64,000 nt of DNA from Diplolepis rosae (taxonomy: Eukaryota > Arthropoda > Insecta > Hymenoptera > Diplolepididae): positions 248,001 to 312,000 of the forward strand of contig JAPYXD010000023.1 of NCBI GenBank assembly GCA_030998225.1, written 5' to 3'. The translations under genes were made by a program, and so were the position numbers. The notes under the pieces are model-generated. The model searched no databases, had not been told where the DNA came from, and worked only from the letters and a program-made list of their open reading frames with translations. This document shows positions 1 to 9,458 of this stretch, one piece after another (the stretch's first letter is position 1; the number at the start of each line of letters is the position of its first letter).

Positions 1-475
1 TTTCATTTCATTCGTTTGAAGCTGGAAAATAAAAATGGAAAATATTTCTATTTAGAAGCTTAAGCTTGTTATTTATTTTTAAATATATTTTCTGTTGTAT
101 GGGGATAACATAAAAAAAATTTTGTTCAGGGTCTCAAGAATTCTTCATGCGTATCCACAGTATATATTTTACGAAGTTTAATGTGTTCTATTTTTTATTT
201 TGTATTAATTGATTTATGGAAAATGTGTATTTTATGTCCTAGAATCATTTTAGGAACATTATATCATTTCATATTGTTCAGAAACTTAATTATTTAAATT
301 TTTTAAAATATTTTTATATTAGTATAATGCTTTGTAGCAGCGGCAGCGCCGCTCTGGTGAGAAAACTTCGCACATACAAACTATGATCACTAAGGAACCG
401 CCATTTTGTTTTTAGTTGGACAGGGCTATTTCAACTTATTAAGATCTTAAATATGATATACCAATGTGAGAACTG
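1..475. other. AT-rich stretch without a gene
   Basis: No convincing reading frame or known element is seen. A short GC-rich patch (about 336-415) breaks otherwise AT-rich sequence and lies directly before the MITE that starts at 476. Confidence 0.5.
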
Positions 476-747
476 CTCTCTAAATCTGAATCAGTCAAAT
501 TTTAACTGATTGAACCAGTAATTTGCATTTTCACTGATTCATCAGTGCAAAAATATTCTTCACTGTCAAATCAGTTAATTTTCACTGATTGAATCGATGA
601 AAAAATATTTTTCACTGTTAAGTCAGTTGATTTTCACTGAAGTAATCAGTGAAATTTGACTGATTTACAGTAACCTCGTTTTAGTTATTTGAATCAGTCA
701 AATTTCACTGATAATCAATAGATTTTTACTCATTCAGATTTAGAGAG
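476..747. mobile_element. MITE with 16-bp perfect terminal inverted repeats
   Basis: The first 16 bases (CTCTCTAAATCTGAAT, 476-491) are the exact reverse complement of 732-747. The 272-bp interior has no ORF and is built from reiterated, self-complementary CAGT/ACTG motifs (variants of AATCAGTGAAATTTGACTGATT spread over two strands), so it can fold into several hairpins. This is the structure of a non-autonomous DNA transposon. No clear target duplication is visible and the parent family cannot be named. Confidence 0.7.
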
Positions 748-1038
748 TGCGATGTTGGTTTATGTGTATATCCGTGTTTCCAGAAATTTCATACAGAATA
801 GTATTATTAAAAAAATACTGTTCAATATTATGTTATATAATTACAGTTACCAAATTATTGTATAACATAAAAATATTAATTGTATTCTTGAAATAAAAAT
901 ACGTTAATGGAAAAATTATGAAGACAAATCATTTTGTTTCTAAAAGTAATGTCAACAAAGTTATTTTCGATGCAAAGGTCTCATCCTCGAATGCTGAAGA
1001 TTACGCGCGCTTATGTTCCCACTTTCGGCACGCCGCGC

Positions 1039-1521
1039 CGCACAGTGGGACCAAACGTATATTTTTCATTCAAAAAAGTCTACAGCTTTCAATTTTGTCC
1101 CCATTTACATAATTATTATTTACTCTTCAATAACGGTTTGCATATAAAGCAATTTTTAGCTAAGAACAAATCTATTCTAACCAAAATTACAATATTTGCT
1201 TATTTGTTAATTTAATTTGTTTATAATAATTAAAACATACAATAACCTAATTATTTGTATTCTGGGAGTACTCTTGCATTGATTCAAGATGATTTTCATT
1301 ATATGCAAACCGTTGTTGAAGAGTAAATAATAATTATGTGAAAAATATCGATTTTCTCATACTTTGAGGGAACAGATAATAAATAAACAAATGAAAATTC
1401 AAATATCTATGACCAAAGTGCTCTTTGAAAAATCAAACAAATAAATAAATCGCAAATGGGGGCAAAATTGAAGGCTGTAGACTGTTTTGAACGAAAAATA
1501 TGCGTTTGGTCTCACTGTGCG
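1039..1521. repeat. Interrupted inverted repeat
   Basis: The left arm (1039-1148) pairs with two blocks on the right: 1299-1340 (the stretch around GCAAACCGTTGTTGAAGAG) and about 1453-1521 (the stretch around AAAATATGCGTTTGGTCTCA). The spacer in the right arm (about 1341-1452) suggests an insertion there. Small frames in this stretch look accidental because they run through both arms. Confidence 0.6.
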
Positions 1522-1910
1522 CCGTTCCACACGAGGGACTCCGTGGTGAGGCCCGCCGTAGCGAAAGGGTTAAAATATTTTGTAGGAAGCAGTTGAAAAC
1601 GGGCTTTTTGGCAATTTTTTTGCATATTCTGAAGATGTGGACTTTTTTGACTGAAGTTTGAATCGTTACTAGTGTCGATGGTAGGGTGAAATAGTATATT
1701 GTGCAATTAGGGAAAAAATAATTATTTTGCAAGTGTGAAGGTTGATGCCCGAGCAAAGCAACGGGTAATAACCCCACGAGTAAAATTAATGTTTTTCACG
1801 TGTCGTACATGATTTTTTTTCTACTAGGGGGTCAGGGAATGGATTTTTCTTGCCCCTCATAGGGAAATAAAATCCTCTTTATGACACGCTAGTAGAAAAA
1901 AGTAATTTTT

Positions 1911-2455
1911 TAATTACACCTCTTTGAAAATCAGATTTTCGGTACCTGTAGAGCGGGTTGAAACTGCGATTTCCAATTCTAGGGTTGAAAATCGCTGTTT
2001 TAACCCGCTCAACAGTTATATGAAATCGGATTTTCAAAAGAGGCGATATTAAATAGTATATTACATTACAAGGGGCGAAACAGAGCGATTGCATGAGTGT
2101 GAAGTTTGCTCTGCCCGAGTGAAACGAGGGCTGCAATCACACGAAATGCTTTCGCTGTGTTTTGTTTCGAGTAATGTATACTATTTTTCATAGCAACTCT
2201 TTTGAGAATCTGATTGGCTGTAACTGTGGAGCGGGACGAAAGTGCGGTTTGCAACCCTACCTTTAAAGTTTCGCCCCTAGGGTTGAAAATCGCAGTTTCG
2301 TCCCGCTTCGCAGGTACCGAAAATCGGATTTTCAAAAGAGGCGCTATGAAAATTCATATGCATTACTCAAAACAAAACACAACGGATTCAACGAGGGTGA
2401 ATGCAGTCCTTGCTTTGCTCGGCCAGCAAACTTCACACTGGTTGCAATTGCTGTC
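1911..2455. repeat. Cluster of nested foldback hairpins
   Basis: Two adjacent palindromes (about 1911-2053 and 2196-2348) share a stem carrying GAAAATCGGATTTTCAAAAG and a GC-rich GAGCGGG...CCCGCT core around a reiterated TAGGGTTGAAAATCGC. The segment between them (2085-2195, with GTGTGAAGTTTGCTC and GCCCGAG motifs) recurs inverted at 2349-2455, and a decayed direct copy is recognisable at about 1725-1770. The cluster ends just before the truncated 5-prime end of the transposase-like gene at 2471. Confidence 0.65.
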
Positions 2456-2470
2456 TTTTATTTATATATA

Positions 2471-3508
2471 TTGGCAGAGGATACTGACATGAGTTTAAAC
2501 AATGATCACGATTGTCTGGATTCTATTGTATGCCCTGAATCTTCAAGTTCCTGTTTTCTAGGAGAGTGTGAAATCTGCCCAGGTACTGCGAAGTTGAAAG
2601 AAAATTTGAGAAATGCTTTTGATGAACATGGAATCGATGAAGTAAGATTCTAAATTTGGCTACAAACCGACAGGTGTACTTTAAAAACTTTGGTAATGGA
2701 TACGGATGAATTCCTGGATGATTTCTGTAAACGATTGTTAACATTAAAAACTCATCACTTTGTTTCAAAGATGCCGTCATCGTTTTTTAAAAACCTAAAA
2801 GAAAATTTATTGGCAGATGAGTTTTTGATTTGCTTCGATTTTGCAGAGAATTACGCCTTCGTCCTCCAGAATTCAACACAATCATTTCACTGGAATAACG
2901 ACCAAGCTACAATCTTCACTGTGGTGATTTATTATAAAGATGGTGGAGAGCTCAAACACAGAAGTATCGCGATAATATCCGATAATTTAGCTCATGACAC
3001 GGTGGCTGTTCATGAGTATCAGAAGATTATAATAAATTATCTGAAAAATAACTTTGAGCCAAAGAAAATTGACTATTTCACTGATGGTGCTGGGCAACAT
3101 TTCAAAAATAAAAGTAGCTTTGCTAATCTCCAAGCTCATGAAAAAGATTTCGATATTCCAGCAGAATTGCACCTCCATGGTACAGCTCATGGCAAAGGTG
3201 CGTGTGATGGCATAGAGGCGAATATAAAGAGATTTGTAGCTCGTTCTAGCTTACAACGTTCTACAAAATATCACATACTCACCCCTCAAGCTTTATTCCA
3301 GTGGGCAGAGAGTAATTGCAAAGAAACCGAAATTTTCTTCAGCAGTAAAGAAAGTTACGCCATAGCTACCGAGATTCTGAAAGGACGATTTGACCAAGCA
3401 GTAACGATTCCGGGTACACTGCAATACCATGCTTTCATTTTTACTCAGCATAGAAAACTTTTAATGAAAAAGTTTTCATCTTCTGAAAAGTATGTCATCT
3501 TCTCATAG
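2471..3508 (+). pseudogene. Unnamed transposase-like protein, copy 1 (5-prime truncated, one nonsense codon)
   Basis: A single frame is open from 2471 to 3508 apart from one TAA at 2651-2653; the second copy (36.2-37.9 kb, minus strand) has a Gln codon there. Landmarks in order: a Cys cluster ending ECEICPGT; the motif CFDFAENYAFV; SDNLAHDTVAVHEYQ; YFTDGAGQHFKNK; and AHGKGACDG. The Asp residues in DFAENY and YFTDG, plus a later acidic residue, look like a DDE/DDD-type nuclease triad, but that is inference. Proteins with this signature recur in insect and cnidarian genomes as uncharacterised, repetitive genes (established only in that loose sense). The N-terminal part seen in copy 2 is missing here, cut off by the hairpin cluster. 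The frame also shifts near 3490, where a Lys/Arg-rich tail continues in another frame to 3722. Confidence 0.65.
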
Positions 3509-3722
3509 TGCCAAGAAAAGATACCGCAGAAGAGGCCCGCGAAATTACCTCCAAAAGCGAAAAAAATCCCCAAGAAACACAATTCTACGAAATAAGTTAT
3601 GTATAAAAAGGCAGAAGGTTCCGAAAAACAATATCCATCAAACTCACATTCAAATCATTCTCCCAGATAAACAGAAACATCACTTAATTTTCAAAACATA
3701 TTCCAAATTAATCTTAAACTAA

Positions 3723-4936
3723 CTGTAATTCAGGCATTGTAACTTGTAACTTAGCAATGACAGTCCCAACTCTGTAAATGCAGAGAGCAGTTACACTAAC
3801 CGCGTATGATATTATGTAATGTAAAAAATTAGCTTGAGGGTGTTGTACGGGTTCCCTGGCGTGAAGACGGTAGCGAACGGTCGCGCGGCCTCAGCTCCAG
3901 TGGAGCATCTAGTTATTCATCGCACAATTGCGCGAAAACAAAAAAAAAATGTTTCAAACAAACTGATTTTTTTAAAAAAAAGCCAGTTTTGAGGATCTGA
4001 AAAAATTTATAGTGATAGCTCTAAGTATTGCGCAAATTTTAGATATATAGTTAAGGTCGGCACTTGAAACTTGCGCGAAATATGATTTATTTTTAAAAGT
4101 GATGCGCGTGGAATCACGATCTTCGATCAACGGCGTCGGGCGCAAAGTCCACTAATGATGTATGTATTACTGTCTACTTTTTCGAAAACCTTATCATCAA
4201 AAAGTGATGAAAAGTGATTATTTATTATTTTATGATCGCTTTATACTCATGACATATGAATACTGTAATGAGTTTTATGATTATATATGAGTTATCAAAA
4301 AACGAATTTTTTTTATCATAAAAATAAAGGGCAGAGCCGGGTTTCCATGTGAAATCGGCCTTAAAACCAAATCAAATTTCGCATAAACCATATGGAAGGG
4401 GTTCGTTTTTTTCTTTTTATAGCCAAACTAATCATAGGAAATTTTTTTTAAAGGAAGGGTTGTTTTTTCCAATAGAAGACACATTTGTAAATTTTTGCAG
4501 ATTTTTTTATGCATAATTCGCGATGCAAAAAATTGTGAACATTTTTGCACGCAATTTTGTTCATGTTTGAATTGCGCAACCATTTTTTTGAATTATTCTA
4601 TTCATTAGTTTCCTATCGATGATTAAAACAGAATTTTTGCAGATTTTTGCAAGGTGTTGACGGGGGTAAAAAAAAAAATAAAAATCGTCAAAATACGCAT
4701 TCTTCCAACATCTTACTATTAAAGCACATTTTATAATAACAGTAGACAAATGAAAAATACAATTTTATTTGGTAATCAATCTCTAACACGGTTTACTTCT
4801 GAAATTTTTGCAAAAATTTTGCAAAATATTTTGCGAATTTTTTTTGTTGCGAAAAATCGAAACTTTTACATGCATTGTGAACAAATGGTTGACTGTCGTT
4901 ATTCGCAAGCCGAAATAGTGCTGCTAAAAATATCTT
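3723..4936. other. AT-rich stretch without a gene
   Basis: Only short accidental frames are present. A GC-rich patch at 3838-3910 and many T-runs with reiterated TTTTGCA motifs (about 4490-4860) suggest old repeat debris. Nothing identifiable. Confidence 0.4.
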
Positions 4937-5571
4937 TTCGTATTCTTGAATAATTTTCGAATATACAGGTTAAATTAATTTCTCTTTGTTAAAAATAACA
5001 TACTCATTTTACCATACATGACATCGAAAATACCCTCAAATCATCCTCCATTTACTTTACTTCTTGAAATTTTAATGAGCACAAATAATAAGAAAAGCTC
5101 GTAAATTAAATAAGTAATTAACTTGAATTTTTGGATAACAAAAAATTTTTAGCAGTTATTTTGCATTGCAATACTTACATTTTCGTTACATTTTTTTATA
5201 AAGTTTTGCCCGTTGAAAAATTTAGTCCGTTCAAAAACTGTCGGTTTCAAATAAAAGTGGTATACAAAATATAAAATTGGTTTTCCTACAAAAATATATT
5301 TTTCTACCATCGAGTTTTTACAAATATAGACGGTTGATTGTACTTTCATAGCACTTCATACTCCATAAGTGGCTGAACATTTGCCAAGCATAAAATTTTT
5401 CTTCAATTATAAATAAGTCATCATCGCTGTCTTCGTTTATAACTGTAAGTTTGTAGGAAAATCAATTTTACTTTTTGTATACCACTTATTTATAAAACGG
5501 AAACTTTTTGAACGGACTAAATTTTCAAGGGACAAAACCTGTATATTCGAAAATTATTCAAGAATATAAAT
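4937..5571. repeat. Foldback (nested inverted repeats)
   Basis: The outer arms 4937-4970 and 5538-5571 are inverted copies (TTGAATAATTTTCGAATATA and its complement). Inner arms at about 5201-5300 and 5443-5538 also pair, sharing TTTAGTCCGTTCAAAAA and GTGGTATACAAAA. There is no coding content, so this is probably a non-autonomous foldback element. No target duplication was identified. Confidence 0.6.
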
Positions 5572-5610
5572 AGATAGTTTTCGCAATACTTTTTCGAAAA
5601 TTTCGAAAAA

Positions 5611-6052
5611 TTGGTGGAGATATATATATCTCCAACAATTTCATTTTAAAGAGAAAAAGTCACGCTTTTTTTTAAACATAATTTTGGAATGAAAATTAAC
5701 GGCCACACTTGGAGAAAAACTCAAAAATATGATTAAAATTAAAAACTGAAGTTCAAATTATTTTTGTTATCTAAAACCATTACTTTCAGCGTAAAGCTGA
5801 TGAAAAAACGTTTCCAAGACTTCCATAAAAAAATTAATCTGGATAACTTTTGTAGAAGTTATGGTTAATTGAGTATCAGCGTGCGCGGTAAAAGGTTGAA
5901 AAATCGAGCCCCTGTATACTGACAACCCGTCGTACTAGAGACGTTCTCTTAGGGGAATTAAGAGAGGTTCACTAGGACAATAATTTCGCGGACTTTCAAG
6001 GAAATCGGAGACAAAAAGTTTTTAGGCGGGTACACATGACGAATTTTGCCCC
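5611..6052. repeat. Repeat A, copy 1
   Basis: Starts with a small palindrome around GGAGATATATATATCTCC, then runs through TTAACGGCCACACTTGGAG, ACTGACAACCCGTCGTACTAG and GCGGACTTTCAAGGAAATC to GACGAATTTTGCCCC. The same order is found in copy 2 (6318-9294, interrupted by a foldback), and parts of it at 38526-38853 and, inverted, at 35838-35995. This copy keeps the uninterrupted version of the site into which the 6674-9003 foldback inserted in copy 2. No ORF. Confidence 0.75.
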
Positions 6053-6061
6053 ATCTGTACG

Positions 6062-6310
6062 TAACATCATTGGAGGTATTATAAAAAAAATTAAAATTGA
6101 ATTTATCTAGGGCAGAAGGCCCTCGTACAGAGCAAAAACTACAAGGGACCTAACGAAAATTGCCTTAGACGGTTAATTTACATATAAAACGGAAAAAGTG
6201 TACCACTTATGGACTTCACATATGTATATATTATCATTGGAGGTGTTATGAAAAAAATTAAAATTGAATTTATCTACGGTGGAAGGCCCTCGTACAGAAC
6301 AAAAACAATA
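6062..6310 (+). repeat. Two direct repeats of about 82 bp, 167 bp apart
   Basis: 6062-6143 and 6229-6310 are near-identical, each carrying ATCATTGGAGG, then a shared AAAATTGAATTTATCTA and AAGGCCCTCGTACAGA. They lie between repeat A copies 1 and 2. Origin unknown. Confidence 0.65.
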
Positions 6311-7492
6311 AGTTTTGTATCGACATAAAAGTGGATTTTACTTGTCCAATAAATAATAAAAATTGTTATCCGTGAAATAATTTATAACGATAATAATTAT
6401 TTGGTTAAAAAATGCAGTTTGTAGTCGATTATTTATAGTCGACCAGAAACCGTACATTCTGAATTTAAAGCATGGGCGCTCGCGAGGCAGAAGCAGCGCG
6501 CAAGGATTTTTATATATCTCCACCAATTTCTTTCCCCCCACTTTCGACCATGGCTCATTTTAAACGGAAAATTTAAGCTTTTTTTTAAACATAATTTTGA
6601 AAAGAAAATTAACGGCCGCACTTGGAGAAAAACTCAAAAATATGTTTAAAATTAAAAAATGAAGTTCAAATAATTGAGCACCTGGATTCTAAAACTCGCC
6701 GCGCTCTCGGAAACAGGTAAAAGTGTTGTCCACTGGGTCAAAATGAAGGTTTGAAAAAAATGTTTTTTAATAAAAAAAATAAATATATATTCGAGTAGAG
6801 CATGTTCAGCCCCATATTTTTCCTAAGTGAAATTTTTTTATCCGTTCATTATTTTCTTCAATAAAAAATAAAAACACAACATTTTTCCTTCGAGAAAAAG
6901 TGGTTTTTTAAACATTTAACTCGTCATTTCTCAGCAAAAAATGTATGAAATGATTTGAGACTTCCAGGACTTATGTAAAACATACCACTGAAGCCGGTAA
7001 GATCCTTTAAATAAATAAAATATGCAATTGTTTATAGATATTTAATAACAAATTGATGCGCACCGTATTTCGTGTTTTTCTAACTTCGCCGACAAAAAGT
7101 ATCTGGGGAAGTTTAACCTACAAAAAAGTTCCAGTGAAAAAGTTGTTCCCATATGTACAAAGAAACTTTTCTGAAAATTTGAGATTATTCAGATGAAAAC
7201 TACAGGAGTTCTATGGATTATTATTAAAAACTTCTCGGCAGCCGCATCTCGCCTCGGGCATCGAGCACGTGTCAAAGTGCAAGTTGCCGGTCGCATCTCC
7301 TTTTTTCAATGTTTCTATTTACAGGATCGTTACCTATCGTGTAATTTAACAAAACAGTAAAACCCGCTTCATAGTCAATTTCGAAAAAGAATATCTTTTA
7401 AAAAAATCCTGGTATCTCTTATCCTTTGCTATGTTAACCATTCACAATGGATCTGTTAGGATAGTGGTAGTGCTCCAGCTTTTAATTATTCG

Positions 7493-7799
7493 AAGTTGCG
7501 TGCTTGATACTCGTTGACTGCATTATTTTTTTTTTTAATTTTATTTATTAAAATGTTTATTACTTCACTTCTCTGATAAAAGTTTTTAGAATTATGCAAA
7601 TATAATACTTTTTAACACTAATTTTTTATTTTAAATTCGCTTTTTCGACTATTTTATTACCTTTTCGCAAAAAATCTTTTCTCCTACTAAAATTATTCAT
7701 TCTGTTTTTGTAATATTTTGTAATATTTGTATATCAATAAATATTTTTAAAAATAAAACAAAAAATAAAATGCAGTCAGCGAGCATCGAGCACGCAACC
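7493..7799. mobile_element. Small TIR element inside the foldback interior
   Basis: The end GTTGCGTGCTTGATACTCG (from about 7494) is an inverted match to CGAGCATCGAGCACGCAAC (ending about 7798), giving imperfect terminal inverted repeats of about 30 bp around an AT-rich, non-coding interior. This looks like a MITE nested in the 6674-9003 element. Confidence 0.55.
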
Positions 7800-8031
7800 T
7801 TCCACCTAAAAGGCTTTTTTTAATCGAACCTTGTAAGGGTTATTAATAAAGTAACGTTGATTCAAAATTCAACAAGGATTATATATTTATTTCTCGTTTC
7901 TACAATAATTTTTTTTGCATTGCTTACTTTCTAACCTGGAATCCGAACATTCCTCTTAGTGTATCACTGAAATACTAACACATTTGGCTTTTTTGATACA
8001 ATATCGTGTACATTATCCTGTATTTTTATTT

Positions 8032-8262
8032 CTATGTTTTCTTAACACCCTTCTTTGCGCGTTTTTTCACGGTTTTTTTTACAGATGTCTTTTTTAGTGA
8101 CGATGTTTGACACTTTTGTTTCACAATAGAGCATTCTGTTTCATTTTCTTTTTCAACTATACCTGCGTTTTTACTACCTTTTTTGGAAGTTTTTATTGAC
8201 TTTTCTTTGATTGAGGCATTTTCTATCAAATTTTCAAAAAAAGTTTTACCTTCAGGGCTCAA
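8032..8262 (-). CDS. Lysine-rich hypothetical ORF
   Basis: A 76-codon frame on the minus strand begins at a TTG (8262), directly preceded in frame by a stop two codons upstream, so no ATG start is seen; it could be a 3-prime exon or a chance frame. The product is very basic toward its end (KKTVKKRAKKGVKKT). It lies in the unique centre of the foldback, where a captured host exon or a remnant transposon gene could sit. I do not recognise the protein; no splice site clearly defines it. Confidence 0.25.
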   Translation of the reverse strand: MSPEGKTFFENLIENASIKEKSIKTSKKGSKNAGIVEKENETECSIVKQKCQTSSLKKTSVKKTVKKRAKKGVKKT

Positions 8263-9458
8263 ATATCACAATTTGTAGGAGCCGAAAAAAACATGAATCT
8301 TCAAAATAATGCTTTTATACTCTCTGCTTCTTTAAAAGTGTCCTTGAATGTATGTAAACAAAAACATCAAAACAAAAGAGATGCGACCGGCAACTTGCAC
8401 TTTGGCACGTGCTCGATGCCCGAGGCGAGATGCGGCTGCCGAGAAGTTTTTAATAATAATCCATAGAACTCCTGTAGTTTTCATCCGAATAATCTCAAAT
8501 TTTCAGAAAAATTTCTTTGTACATATGGGAACAACTTTTTCGCTAGAACTTTTTTGTAGGTTAAACTTCCCCAGATACTTTTTGTCGGCGAAGTTAGAAA
8601 AACACGAAATACGGTGCGCATCAATTTGTTATTAAATATCTATAAACAATTGCACATTTTATTTATTTAAAGGATCTTACCGGCTTCATTGGTATGTTTT
8701 ACATAAGTCCTGGAAGTCTCAAATATTTCATACATTTTTTGCTGAGAAATGACGAGTTAAATGTTTAAAAAACCACTTTTTCTCGAAGGAAAAATGTTGT
8801 GTTTTTATTTTTTATTGAAGAAAATAATGAACGGATAAAAAAATTTCACTTAGGAAAAATATGGGGCTGAACATGCTCTACTCGAATATATATTTATTTT
8901 TTTTATTAAAAAACATTTTTTTCAAACCTTCATTTTGACCCAGTGGACAACACTTTTACCTGTTTCCGAGAGCGCGGCGAGTTTTAGAATCCAGGTGCTC
9001 AATTGTTTTGATCTAAAACCATTGCCTTCAGCGTAAAGATGATGAAAAAACGTGTCCAAGACCTCCATAAAATATTAATTTGGATAACTTTTGTAGAAGT
9101 TATGGTTAATTGAGTATGAGTGTGCGCGGTAAAAGGTTGAAAATTCGAGCCCCTGTATACTGACAACCCGTTGTACTAGAGACGTTCTCTTAAGGGAATT
9201 ACAAGAGGTTCACTAGGACAATAATTTCGCGGACTTTCAAGAAAATCGGAGACAAAAAGTTTTTAGGCGGGTACACTTGACGAATTTTGCCCCCAATACA
9301 ACTTGAACTTTTGATAATTCTGTATTATTCTGATTACAGTTCTTTACAACGTTCATCTTCATATAAATAGAAATTGAAACACATAAAGAAATTTTTATCA
9401 AGACACTATATAAAATAAATATGCATCTCTAAATCCCACAATAAAATATATATTTTAC

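Larger units (their letters stand above)
6674..9003. mobile_element. Foldback element with inverted arms of about 620 bp
   Basis: The left arm (6674-about 7303) and right arm (about 8377-9003) are inverted copies with few differences. They start GAGCACCTGGATTC and end with its complement, and include AAATACGGTGCGCATCAATTT and the inner border at GCAAGTTGCCGGTCGCATC. Comparison with the uninterrupted copy at about 5748-5768 shows the insertion point, and AATT flanks both ends, so a 4-bp AATT target duplication is likely. The roughly 1.07-kb interior carries a second, smaller TIR element and a lysine-rich ORF but no recognisable transposase. Confidence 0.8.
6318..9294. repeat. Repeat A, copy 2, split by a foldback insertion
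   Basis: The left part (6318-6673) matches 38526-38853 almost base for base; the right part (9004-9294) matches the end of copy 1 (about 5770-6052). The two halves read as one continuous repeat A if 6674-9003 is removed. No gene of its own. Confidence 0.75.

Noticed and set aside
918..1215. Two overlapping small ORFs of 64 and 93 codons
   Set aside because: They run through the arm of an inverted repeat, have no recognisable family and share the same DNA in two frames.
1433..1777. Minus-strand ORF of 114 codons
   Set aside because: Covers the other arm of the same inverted repeat; composition and position fit a chance frame.
2987..3190. 67-codon minus-strand ORF
   Set aside because: Lies opposite the transposase-like copy 1 in its conserved part; a shadow frame.
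7440..7500. Possible tRNA-like string (GTGGTAGTGCTCC and TTCGAAGTT)
   Set aside because: No cloverleaf with acceptor and anticodon stems could be drawn; the second part is the end of a small TIR element.
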